Origin: CALAEC01 sp050692915
GTDB taxonomy: Bacteria; Actinomycetota; UBA4738; CALAEC01
Assembly: GCA_050692915.1 (NCBI GenBank)
Contig: JBOGVU010000053.1
Location: 1 to 17,782, forward strand
Direction: 5' to 3'
Length of the DNA stretch: 17,782 nucleotides
This document shows positions 7,195-12,940 of the stretch, piece after piece. The notes beneath the pieces were generated by a model. It did no database searches and was not told the DNA's origin. It saw nothing but the letters and a program-made list of their open reading frames with translations. Both the position numbers and the translations under genes were made by a program. The first letter of the stretch is position 1. Each line of letters opens with the position of its first letter.

Positions 7195-7697
7195 GCGGCG
7201 TCGTCCTGGAGACCGAGCGGCTCCTCCTTCGCGAGTTCCGGGACGACGACCTCGACGCGTACGCGGGCATGCTCGCCGACCCCGATACGATGCGGTACTA
7301 CCCGCGCCCCTACACTCGTGATGAGGCCCGGGGCTTCATCGAGAAGAACCGCCACCGGTACGCTGCCAACGGGTTCGGCGTGTGGGTGATCGCCGAGCGG
7401 GGCACGGAGGCATTCCTCGGCGACTGTGGGCTGGCGTTCGCGTTGGTCGAGGGGACCCCGGAAGTCGAGATCATCTGGCACGTGGTCAGAGACCGGTGGC
7501 GACGAGGGATCGCCTCGGAGGCGGCCCGGGTGGCTCGAGACCACGCTTTCGGGCCCCTTGGCCTTCGCCGACTGGTGGCCCTGGTCCGCCCGGAGAACCT
7601 CCCCTCGGCGGCGGTGGCCCGGAAGATCGGCATGGACGTGGAACGGGAGGCCGTGTTCCACGGCCTCCCGCACCTGGTGTTCGTGACGACCGGTTAG
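7191..7697 (+). CDS. GNAT family N-acetyltransferase (RimJ/RimL type)
   Basis: A predicted acetyl-CoA-dependent N-acetyltransferase of 168 residues. The N-terminus LETERLLLREFRDDDLDAY is the standard opening of the RimJ/RimL-like (Acetyltransf_3) branch. EIIWHVVRDRWRRGIASEA carries the R-x-x-x-G-I/x-A pyrophosphate-binding loop for acetyl-CoA. VRPENLPSAAVARKIGM is the conserved C-terminal segment that closes the site. The GTG at 7191 overlaps the pafA stop by four bases (GTGA), which sets the start and suggests translational coupling to the Pup ligase. Substrates could be a ribosomal or other protein N-terminus, or a small amine; the sequence does not decide. Its stop codon lies across the stop codon of the convergent Cys-rich mini-gene on the other strand. 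Confidence 0.88.
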   Translation: MSGVVLETERLLLREFRDDDLDAYAGMLADPDTMRYYPRPYTRDEARGFIEKNRHRYAANGFGVWVIAERGTEAFLGDCGLAFALVEGTPEVEIIWHVVRDRWRRGIASEAARVARDHAFGPLGLRRLVALVRPENLPSAAVARKIGMDVEREAVFHGLPHLVFVTTG

Positions 7698-7759
7698 CAG
7701 CAGCCCGGCGGGCAGTCCGGGCAGCAAGGCTGCGGGTACGCGGGGTCACGCGGTTCCAT
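7694..7759 (-). CDS. Cys-rich 21-residue peptide, possible metal-binding mini-protein
   Basis: This mini-gene is below usual gene-finder limits. It begins ATG 7759 and ends TAA 7694. Residues 1-11 (MEPRDPAYPQP) are Cys-free, and residues 12-21 are CCPDCPPGCC, giving five cysteines in ten residues. Its ribosome binding site is GGAGGTGA (7772-7765, minus strand), a near-perfect anti-16S match, five bases before the ATG. No other gene here has a better one. It starts 14 bases inside the end of the MerR-family gene on the same strand, so the two should share an mRNA and be translationally coupled. Dense Cys pairs behind a Cys-bearing metal sensor suggest a metallothionein-like or metal-buffering peptide (inference). 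I know no named family for it. The alternative is a chance ORF, which the ribosome binding site, overlap and Cys density make less likely. Confidence 0.65.
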   Translation of the reverse strand: MEPRDPAYPQPCCPDCPPGCC

Positions 7760-8171
7760 CTCCGTCACCTCCTCCCGCCTGGACGAACTCCTGCTCGCAG
7801 GGCCACACACCAGGAGCACACTTGTCCGGGCCAACGTCCTCGCTGAGCCGGGCCAGGTCTCGGCGCAGGTCCTTCAACTCGGCGATCTGCTGATCGACCT
7901 CGGCGATCCGGGAGGTGAGCAGATCGCTGGCGTGGCCGCAGGGGCACAGGCCCCGGTCCATGACCTCCAAGAGGCCCTTGATCTCGCGGAGCCTGAGGCC
8001 GAACCGCTGGGACCCTCGGATGAACCGAAGCCGGCGGACCATCGCCTGGTCATACACGCGGTAGCCCGCCGCCGTTCGCTCGGCGGGCGGGATCAGGCCC
8101 TGCCGCTCGTAGTACCGGACGGTGTCGGGGCCCACCCCTGCCGCTTCTGCCAGCTTGGAGACGGTGAACAC
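7746..8171 (-). CDS. MerR-family metal-responsive transcriptional regulator
   Basis: A 141-residue dimeric DNA-binding regulator. The winged helix-turn-helix opens with FTVSKLAEAAGVGPDTVRYY followed by ERQGLIPP, and GYRVYD completes the wing. A long dimerisation helix (about residues 86-110) follows. Cysteines are placed as in the metal-sensing branch: Cys76 and Cys78 in CPCGH just before the long helix, and Cys118 and Cys125 bracketing a seven-position loop near the C-terminus. MerR, ZntR and CueR bind Hg, Zn and Cu through similar positions. The metal cannot be named from this. Translation starts at GTG 8171, which lies where transcription from its own MerR-type promoter should begin. The C-terminal tail is Gly/Asp-rich and overlaps the Cys-rich mini-gene start. 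No transporter or reductase gene is adjacent, unlike classical mer or znt operons. Confidence 0.9.
   Translation of the reverse strand: MFTVSKLAEAAGVGPDTVRYYERQGLIPPAERTAAGYRVYDQAMVRRLRFIRGSQRFGLRLREIKGLLEVMDRGLCPCGHASDLLTSRIAEVDQQIAELKDLRRDLARLSEDVGPDKCAPGVWPCEQEFVQAGGGDGDGTA
7765..7772 (-). promoter_or_regulatory. Shine-Dalgarno of the Cys-rich mini-gene
   Basis: On the minus strand GGAGGTGA (7772 down to 7765) complements the 3' end of 16S rRNA over its whole length. It is followed by CGGAG and the ATG at 7759. It lies inside the last codons of the merR-type gene, where it encodes part of the Gly-rich tail. Confidence 0.75.
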
Positions 8172-8177
8172 ACGCCA

Positions 8178-8209
8178 AGGGTAAACCCTGGAGCGTACTC
8201 CAAGGTCAA
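8178..8209 (-). promoter_or_regulatory. MerR-type promoter/operator for the regulator and mini-gene
   Basis: Read on the minus strand, TTGACC (8209-8204) is a good -35 and TACCCT (8183-8178) a -10. The spacer is 20 bp, the over-long spacing typical of MerR-activated promoters. The spacer is filled by an inverted repeat: CCTTGGAG (8205-8198), TACG, CTCCAGGG (8193-8186), with 7 of 8 positions symmetric. This is where a MerR dimer binds and untwists DNA. Six bases after TACCCT comes the GTG start, so the mRNA is probably leaderless. Autoregulation of the merR-mini-gene unit follows from this layout. Confidence 0.82.
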
Positions 8210-8289
8210 GTAGCCTCCCGGACCTAGGATGCGAAGCGACTCCGGCTCCTCCGGGCCGCGCTCGAGCCAGCCGGGGCCACGGTCCCCTC
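8210..8289. other. Short intergenic region with no gene
   Basis: Eighty bases separate the ComB-like gene's stop from the MerR-type promoter, both on the minus strand. I see only GC-rich partial dyads such as CCGGCTCCTCCGG and no T-run, so no terminator can be supported. Confidence 0.4.
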
Positions 8290-8961
8290 TTAGATCCGGA
8301 GGAACCCCTCGGTGATGACCCGCCGTCCGATCTCGAACGCCGCCAGGCAGTCGTCGGCGGAGTTGGCGGAGGCGGCCACGATCGTGAGGTCCCGCCCGTG
8401 CTCGTCGGCCAGGGCGATGGCCCGCCGAGCGCCGATCCCGACCAGGTCCCACCCGGTGCGACCGGTCACCCGGGCCGTGGTCAGGAAGCAGGCGGCCGGT
8501 GCCCCGCCGGCCAGGGCGGCGTCGAACGCCGAGCCGCCGGTGGCGGACACGAGCACGACCACCCGCCGGTCGACGTTGACGAGGTCCACGAGCTCGGCGC
8601 CCTGGTTCGCGGCCAGCTCGTATCGGATCCCGGCCGTGGTCAGGGCCTGGAGCACCGGCAGGGACCGGGCTCGTCGCTGGTCGTCGGGACCGACCCGCGG
8701 CTCCGCCACGACCACCACGTCGGTGCCGAGCTTGCCGGCGATGCCGGCGGCCCGACGACCGACCGCCCCGGGGTCCAGCCTCGCCGGCGCCTGGGTGCCC
8801 GCGGGCGAGGCCCCCAGCACGGCAGCGGCGCCGGCCGACACGGCAGCCTCGGCGCTCGTGGAGGAGTCCACGACGTCCACGATTGCCACCACCCGGCCCC
8901 GGGCGCCGGCCTCCGCGGCCCCGCTGGCGTTGAACGTGATCTCGAGCTTCCTCGCTCTCAT
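8290..8961 (-). CDS. ComB-like protein (2-phosphosulfolactate phosphatase fold), function uncertain
   Basis: A 223-residue protein from ATG 8961. The opening VVAIVDVVDSSTSAEAAVSA aligns by eye with the ComB signature (I-D-V-L-R-A-x-T-T followed by A-L-x-x-G-A). A central VVVLVSATGGSAFDAALA sits where ComB has its T-T-N-G-T motif. IVAASANSADDCLAAFEIG matches the late C-A-G-x-x-x-x-x-x-E-D-x-x-x-A-G segment. Several ComB catalytic positions are changed (D-S-S for R-A-T/S, A-T-G-G for T-N-G-T), so it may have another activity. The ATG overlaps the upstream DUF3866 stop as ATGA, and AGAGGTGGAGGG lies just before it. That favours this start over ATG 8979, six codons earlier, and implies coupling with the DUF3866 gene. 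Alternatively it is an actinobacterial family of unknown function. Confidence 0.5.
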   Translation of the reverse strand: MRARKLEITFNASGAAEAGARGRVVAIVDVVDSSTSAEAAVSAGAAAVLGASPAGTQAPARLDPGAVGRRAAGIAGKLGTDVVVVAEPRVGPDDQRRARSLPVLQALTTAGIRYELAANQGAELVDLVNVDRRVVVLVSATGGSAFDAALAGGAPAACFLTTARVTGRTGWDLVGIGARRAIALADEHGRDLTIVAASANSADDCLAAFEIGRRVITEGFLRI

Positions 8962-10058
8962 CCCTCCACCTCTCGCCATCTCTCATCCCCGGCGGCCATC
9001 CGGCCGGCCAGCACGCCGGCCGCCCCGGCGGCCAGGAAGAAGGCCGGTTCCTCCTCCAACGACCGACCCATGGTCTCGGCCTCGACCCCCACCTCGGCCA
9101 GCAGGTCCAGGGCCGGCCGGCCGGTGACCTCGACCAGCTGGTGTCGCTCCTCCAGCGCGGCCTCCTTCAGGGTCTCCCAGACCTGGCCCCTTCGCTCGTC
9201 GTCCAGTGACGGTACCGCCACGTGCACCGGAACCAAGGCCACCTCGGACAGGACCGTGATCGAGTGCGGCGACACACCATAGTGACGGTACGAGGGGTCG
9301 GAGAAGTTCAGCCGAAGGGCGGCCACGGGGCGGCCGCCCAGGATCCCGGCAGCGTTCAGGGACGCGCCGGCCGCCACGTCGCTGGCCCCCCACCTGGTGC
9401 CGGTGCCCACCTTGCCGGGGCCGTCGGACACGATCACCACGTCGGCGGCCCCCACAGATCGGGCCGCCAGGAGGCCGCTGAACACGTTGACGGCCTCGAG
9501 ATCGCCGCCGAACGCCTGTCCCGATGTGACCACGGCGTCGATGAGTCCTGCGTCCCGGAGTCCGTGCACCTGACCGGAGAACCAGGCCGGGAGCGCCGCG
9601 CCGTCGGTCATGACGTGGACGACGCGTTCGGCTCCGGCGGCCTTCGCCCCCGCGCAGGCGGCCGCCAGCATCGAGTGGAGCGGCACCCACGTCACCGGCA
9701 CGCCTTCCAGGCCGGCCCCGGCCTCGAACGCCTCGCGGTGGGGGCCCTCCTGCTCCTCCACCGCCTCGACCTTCGCCTGGAGCGGCGTGTACCGCAGCTT
9801 CATGACGTGGCCCGGCTCCGGGGGATCGAGGTCCTCCTGGCCCTCAACGGCCACCACGAAGTGCCACCCGCCCGTCCCCAGGCCGAGGGCGCCCGCGGTG
9901 GTGTTCAGGAGCACGGCGTCGCCAGGGGCCACCGGTCCCGTCAGCGCCGGGTACGCCAGAGCGCGCTCGGTGAGGCCCTCCACCTCGACCTCGAGCTCGA
10001 TCACGCCCGGGCGAGCCTGGGTGGCCCGGGCCACGGTTCCCCTGCGGAGCCTGATCAC
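8958..10058 (-). CDS. DUF3866 family protein
   Basis: A 366-residue protein of a conserved family without an assigned function. Recognisable parts are the N-terminal beta-rich region (LRRGTVARATQARPGVIELEV), then PGDAVLLNTTAGALGLGTGG followed by WHFVVA, the most characteristic DUF3866 stretch, and GHVMKLRYTPLQ. Conserved Gly/Asp-rich blocks further on include VMTDGAALPAWFSG, VVTSGQAFGGDLEAVNVFSG, SDGPGKVGTGTRWG and LRLNFSDPSYRHYGVSPHS. The latter half looks like an alpha/beta enzyme fold with many conserved polar residues. There is no signal peptide or membrane helix, so it is presumably cytoplasmic. Translation starts at GTG 10058, only 21 bases from the divergent pafB start. The stop overlaps the ComB-like gene (ATGA), so the pair forms a two-gene unit. 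The family call is from memory of the signature; function is unknown. Confidence 0.8.
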   Translation of the reverse strand: MIRLRRGTVARATQARPGVIELEVEVEGLTERALAYPALTGPVAPGDAVLLNTTAGALGLGTGGWHFVVAVEGQEDLDPPEPGHVMKLRYTPLQAKVEAVEEQEGPHREAFEAGAGLEGVPVTWVPLHSMLAAACAGAKAAGAERVVHVMTDGAALPAWFSGQVHGLRDAGLIDAVVTSGQAFGGDLEAVNVFSGLLAARSVGAADVVIVSDGPGKVGTGTRWGASDVAAGASLNAAGILGGRPVAALRLNFSDPSYRHYGVSPHSITVLSEVALVPVHVAVPSLDDERRGQVWETLKEAALEERHQLVEVTGRPALDLLAEVGVEAETMGRSLEEEPAFFLAAGAAGVLAGRMAAGDERWREVEG

Positions 10059-10079
10059 CTCGGCGGTATGCTAGCCGCG
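10059..10079. promoter_or_regulatory. 21-bp divergent promoter with overlapping -10 elements (pafB / DUF3866 gene)
   Basis: Only 21 bases separate the two divergent start codons. On the plus strand TATGCT (10067-10072) stands seven bases before the pafB ATG at 10080. On the minus strand TAGCAT (10073-10068) stands nine bases before the DUF3866 GTG at 10058. The near-symmetric heptamer TATGCTA can thus act as a -10 in both directions. Any -35 for one gene must lie within the coding sequence of the other. No Shine-Dalgarno fits either start, so both mRNAs are probably leaderless or almost so. Confidence 0.55.
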
Positions 10080-11033
10080 ATGCACCCCCTGGAACGGCTG
10101 GTCAACCTGGTCGCCCTGCTCCTGGAGACCGGCCGGCCCCTCACGTTCGAGGAGATCCGCGGGGTCCTCCCCGCGTACGACCAACCCGACAAGGCCTCGG
10201 CGAAGCGGCAGTTCGAGCGGGACAAGGACACGCTCCGGCAGATCGGCATCCCGGTCGAGGCCGTGGCCACCGACGCGTGGGAGGTCGAGGAGGGCTACCG
10301 GATCCCCAAGGAGCGGTACGAGCTCCCGGACATCTCGTTCACGCCCGAGGAAGTCGCGGCGCTGTTCGTGGCGGCCCACGCGCCGGGCCAGGACGGCGAC
10401 GCCGCACAGGCCTTCCGGAAGCTGGCGATGGGCGCCGAGGGCGGGGGGCTGGAGCCCGCCGGCGACGCCGCGGCCCCGCTGGGGGTGGATGCCTCGGGCC
10501 CCCACCTCCCTCAGGTCGCCGACGCGGTCTCGGGGCGCCGCCGGGTCCGGTTCCGGTATCGGCCGGTGGCCGGTCGGGCCGGGCGCCGGGACGTGGACGC
10601 CTGGGCCCTCCTCTTCCGGGGCGGGGCCTGGTACCTGGTCGGGCGGGACCGCGGGCGGAAGGAGCCCCGGTCGTTCCGCCTCTCGCGCATCCTCTCCGCG
10701 ATCGAGGACGCCGGCCCCGGTGAGCCGCCCCCCGAGGGCTTCCGGGCGTCCGAGCAGCTCAGGGTGGGGCCGTGGGGGCTGGGGGAACCGGAGACCACCG
10801 CCCGGGTGGCGTTCAGCCCGAAGGTGGCCTGGTGGGCGCTGGCCGGCGTCCCCGGCGCCCGGACGCTCCGGACCCGCCGGGACGGCTGGACCGAGGCCGA
10901 GGTCCCCGCCGCCGCCGGGGACTCGTTCGTCTCCTGGGTGCTGTCCTTCGGCCCCGACGCTCGGGTCCTGGGGCCTCGAGCGCTCCGGGAAGCCGCTGTC
11001 CGGGCCCTGGAGGCCGTCCGTGCCGCCGTCTAG
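10080..11033 (+). CDS. pafB: WYL-domain transcriptional regulator PafB
   Basis: A 317-residue regulator whose heterodimer with PafC activates the RecA/LexA-independent DNA damage response in mycobacteria. An N-terminal helix-turn-helix (about residues 1-60: LERLVNLVALLLETGRPLTF and the recognition segment KRQFERDKDTLRQIG) is followed by a linker. A WYL domain follows, with the signature WYLVGRDRGRKEPRSFRLSRI at 184 onward, and then the WCX-type C-terminal extension (ARVAFSPKVAWWA... to FVSWVLSFGPDARVLGP). An in-frame ATG lies at 10068, but it sits inside the -10 TATGCT, so ATG 10080 is the better start. The frame overlaps pafC by 14 bases. In M. tuberculosis pafB directly follows pafA; here nearly 2.9 kb intervene. 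PafBC do not take part in pupylation itself despite the name. Confidence 0.92.
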   Translation: MHPLERLVNLVALLLETGRPLTFEEIRGVLPAYDQPDKASAKRQFERDKDTLRQIGIPVEAVATDAWEVEEGYRIPKERYELPDISFTPEEVAALFVAAHAPGQDGDAAQAFRKLAMGAEGGGLEPAGDAAAPLGVDASGPHLPQVADAVSGRRRVRFRYRPVAGRAGRRDVDAWALLFRGGAWYLVGRDRGRKEPRSFRLSRILSAIEDAGPGEPPPEGFRASEQLRVGPWGLGEPETTARVAFSPKVAWWALAGVPGARTLRTRRDGWTEAEVPAAAGDSFVSWVLSFGPDARVLGPRALREAAVRALEAVRAAV

Positions 11034-11994
11034 GACCGCCGAGCGGCTCCGGCGGCTGCTCGCCGTGGTGCCGTACGTCGTCCGGAACCCGGGCACCCCG
11101 GTGGCCGAGCTGTCGCGGCTCTTCTCCGTCGACGAGCAGGAGATGCTGGCCGACCTCAACATGCTGTTCATGACGGGGCTCCCGCCGTACGGTCCCGGGG
11201 ACCTCGTCGAGGTGGACGTCGACGACGAGGGGCGGGTGTGGATCCGCATGGCCGACCACTTCTCTCATCCGGTCCGCCTGACCAGGGCCGAGGCCGTGGC
11301 CCTGTACCTGCGCGGCACCGAGCTCCTGGGCGCCCCCGGCCTGGCCGAGGCCGAGGCTCTCCGGTCGGCCCTGGCCAAGATCGCCGACCGGCTGGGCGGG
11401 GAGACCCTGGGGGAGCTTCGGGTCGAGGTGGGGAGCCCCGAGGGTCGAGCCGGCCCCCTGGCGGCGGTGCGGCGGGCGTTGGAGGCCCGAGAGCGGATCG
11501 AGATCGACCACTACTCGTCGGCCCGCGACGCCGTGACGACCAGGCGGATCGATCCGGAGCACGTGTTCTCGGCTCTCGGCAACTGGTACGTGGTGGCCTG
11601 GGACCATCTGGCCGACGCCGAGCGGATGTTCCGGGTGGACCGCATCCGGGAGGTCAGGGCCACCGGCGAGCCGTTCGAGCCCCGCGGCCTGCTGGGCCAG
11701 GGCCGAGAGCTGTATACGCCCGGGGCCGAGGACCGAGCCGTCCGCCTCCGGCTGGGCCCGGGGGCCCGATGGGTGGCCGAGTACTACCGGGTGGACCGGG
11801 CCGTGGAGCGGGACGGCGCCCTGGAGGTGACCCTGCCCACGAAGGACCTGACCTGGGTGGCGAAGCTGCTGCTCCGCCTGCGGGGGGAGGCCCGGGTCCT
11901 GGACCCGCCCGAGCTGGCCGAGGCGGCCAGGGACCTGGCCGAGGAGACCCTGGCCGGGTACCGCCGGCCCTCGGGACCCCGGGCGACCGGGTAA
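11020..11994 (+). CDS. pafC: WYL-domain transcriptional regulator PafC
   Basis: The partner of PafB, 324 residues from GTG 11020. That start lies inside the last pafB codons (14-base overlap), which makes translational coupling and matched heterodimer production likely. The N-terminal winged helix-turn-helix runs from ERLRRLLAVVPYVVRNPGTP through VAELSRLFSVDEQEMLADLN. The WYL domain follows with NWYVVAWDHLADAERMFRVD starting near residue 188, with Val replacing Leu of the name motif. The C-terminal WCX-like region includes ARWVAEYYRVDRAVERDGAL and a final helix. PafC proteins are known to carry a weaker WYL signature than PafB, so this fits. The frame is open upstream, but the homologous region begins just after this GTG. 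The stop at 11994 is followed by a separate zinc-ribbon gene. Confidence 0.92.
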   Translation: MPPSRTAERLRRLLAVVPYVVRNPGTPVAELSRLFSVDEQEMLADLNMLFMTGLPPYGPGDLVEVDVDDEGRVWIRMADHFSHPVRLTRAEAVALYLRGTELLGAPGLAEAEALRSALAKIADRLGGETLGELRVEVGSPEGRAGPLAAVRRALEARERIEIDHYSSARDAVTTRRIDPEHVFSALGNWYVVAWDHLADAERMFRVDRIREVRATGEPFEPRGLLGQGRELYTPGAEDRAVRLRLGPGARWVAEYYRVDRAVERDGALEVTLPTKDLTWVAKLLLRLRGEARVLDPPELAEAARDLAEETLAGYRRPSGPRATG

Positions 11995-12014
11995 AGGTCC
12001 GCCCTTCTGGGACC

Positions 12015-12029
12015 GATACTTCCTGCGAG
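12015..12029 (+). promoter_or_regulatory. Weak -10 element before the zinc-ribbon gene
   Basis: GATACT (12015-12020) lies nine bases before the ATG at 12030, within the 35-base gap after pafC. No clear Shine-Dalgarno precedes the ATG; TGCGAG is poor. A near-leaderless transcript is possible, but read-through from pafC is equally likely. Confidence 0.3.
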
Positions 12030-12359
12030 ATGACCAGCATCAGGACGAACTGTCCCCGCTGCGGGGAGGTCGAGATGCGGGCCGACGTGATCCTCCTCAC
12101 CGTGGAACCGAGCTCGGGGGAGGGCACCTACAGCTTCGTGTGCCCCTCGTGCGAGGACCTGGTTGAGAAGCCCGCCGACCAGAAGATCGTCAGCCTGCTG
12201 AAGTCGGTGGGCGTGGACGTGGCCGAGCGGCCCGCGCCCTCACCGGAGCTGGAGGCCCGGCCCGACGGGCCGGCCTTCACCCTCGACGACGTCATCGACT
12301 TCCACTTCCTCCTCTCCAGGGACGACTGGCTCGCCGAGCTGTTGGCCTCGGTCGAGTAG
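12030..12359 (+). CDS. Small zinc-ribbon protein, function unknown
   Basis: A 109-residue cytoplasmic protein that I cannot assign to a named family. The first 45 residues form a predicted zinc ribbon: Cys8-x2-Cys11 (NCPRCGEVEM) and Cys38-x2-Cys41 (FVCPSCEDLV), separated by strands predicted from alternating hydrophobics (MRADVILLTVE and TYSFV). This resembles TFIIS- or RPB9-type ribbons. A Pro/Glu-rich linker follows. The C-terminal helical part (FTLDDVIDFHFLLSRDDWLA) is acidic and ends a few residues later. ATG 12030 is chosen because the ribbon begins seven residues after it; the frame is open further upstream inside pafC. It could be a nucleic-acid-binding or protein-adaptor module. The position between pafBC and the Tat genes gives no firm clue. 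Confidence 0.75.
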   Translation: MTSIRTNCPRCGEVEMRADVILLTVEPSSGEGTYSFVCPSCEDLVEKPADQKIVSLLKSVGVDVAERPAPSPELEARPDGPAFTLDDVIDFHFLLSRDDWLAELLASVE

Positions 12360-12388
12360 GCCGGGCTCGGGGCGGCGAGGGCCCCTGC

Positions 12389-12401
12389 TATCCTCGTCCA
12401 C
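12389..12401 (+). promoter_or_regulatory. Leaderless-type -10 before the small membrane protein and tatA
   Basis: TATCCT (12389-12394), the same hexamer as before dop, is followed by seven bases and then GTG 12402. No Shine-Dalgarno lies in front of that GTG. The transcript would start at or next to the start codon and probably continue into tatA and tatC. Confidence 0.5.
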
Positions 12402-12635
12402 GTGATCGTCTGGGTCCTGATCGGCGTCGGCGCCGTCACCGCCGTGGTCGCATTGGTGCTGGTGGCGACCCTCCTTCGTCGCCTCAAGGCCCTCGGCGAG
12501 GCGGTGGTCGAGCTCCAGGAGGCCCTGCTGCCGGTGCTCGAGGAGATCCGTCGCGGGTCCGAGGAGGCCCAGGGCCGGATGATCCGGCTCGAGGAGCGCC
12601 GGGCGGCGATGGAGGCCGATCCCGTGGGAGGATAG
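12402..12635 (+). CDS. Small single-helix membrane protein with a coiled-coil tail
   Basis: A 77-residue protein with one N-terminal membrane helix (about residues 2-24: IVWVLIGVGAVTAVVALVLV and ATL). The basic segment LRRLKAL follows, and then a charged helix (roughly 30-70) with heptad-like hydrophobic spacing (VVELQEALLPVLEEIRRGSE). The architecture recalls DUF948-type or TatA-like tail-in-cytoplasm proteins, but it lacks the F-G hinge and is not itself TatA. It ends 14 bases before the tatA start, and tatA has its own strong ribosome binding site within that gap. Co-transcription with the Tat genes suggests a membrane or secretion role, but none can be assigned. Expression evidence rests on the -10 placement and on continuous coding character. 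Confidence 0.7.
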   Translation: MIVWVLIGVGAVTAVVALVLVATLLRRLKALGEAVVELQEALLPVLEEIRRGSEEAQGRMIRLEERRAAMEADPVGG

Positions 12636-12649
12636 AGAGGGAGGTCGAC

Positions 12650-12919
12650 GTGCCGTCGCTCGGATTCGGCGAGATCCTCATCATCCTCATCCTGGCCCTG
12701 GTGATCTTCGGGCCTCGGCGCCTTCCGGAGATGGGCCGGACCATCGGCCGATCCATGCGCGAGCTCCGTCGGGCCACCTCGGACATCCGTACCGAGCTCG
12801 AGAGCGACATCGATCCCCCGGGCGAGACCCTGGAGCAGCGCAGGCGTCGCCTGGCAGCCCGGAAGGCCGAGAACGAGGACCCGCCCGAGCCCCCGGAGGG
12901 CGAGTCCCCGCCCGCCTGA
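12650..12919 (+). CDS. tatA: Twin-arginine translocase subunit TatA/TatB family
   Basis: The pore-forming component of the Tat system, which exports folded proteins bearing twin-arginine signal peptides. It has 89 residues. A short membrane helix (about 8-20, EILIILILALVIF) runs into the diagnostic hinge FGPRRLPEMGR at 20-30. An amphipathic helix (TIGRSMRELRRATSDIRTEL) and a Pro/Glu-rich tail follow. Glu8 at the start of the helix is a position often Gln in TatA and Glu in TatB. The hinge resembles Bacillus-type TatA. With no second TatA/B gene in the window, it may be bifunctional or have a paralogue elsewhere. GTG 12650 is clear: GAGAGGGAGG ends five bases before it. tatC follows after a 21-base gap. 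Confidence 0.93.
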   Translation: MPSLGFGEILIILILALVIFGPRRLPEMGRTIGRSMRELRRATSDIRTELESDIDPPGETLEQRRRRLAARKAENEDPPEPPEGESPPA

Positions 12920-12940
12920 ACGGGCGGCCGGCACACACCG

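Noticed and set aside
8093..8986. 297-codon minus-strand frame overlapping both the ComB-like and merR-type genes
   Set aside because: Arg/Gly-rich out-of-frame translation. Both genes in the correct frames have recognisable motifs, and the MerR operator lies inside this frame.
9111..9124. GGCC repeat tract that can pair with itself
   Set aside because: It lies in the DUF3866 coding sequence and reflects GC-rich codons for Gly-Arg-Pro-Ala. There is no array or spacing pattern to suggest a repeat element.
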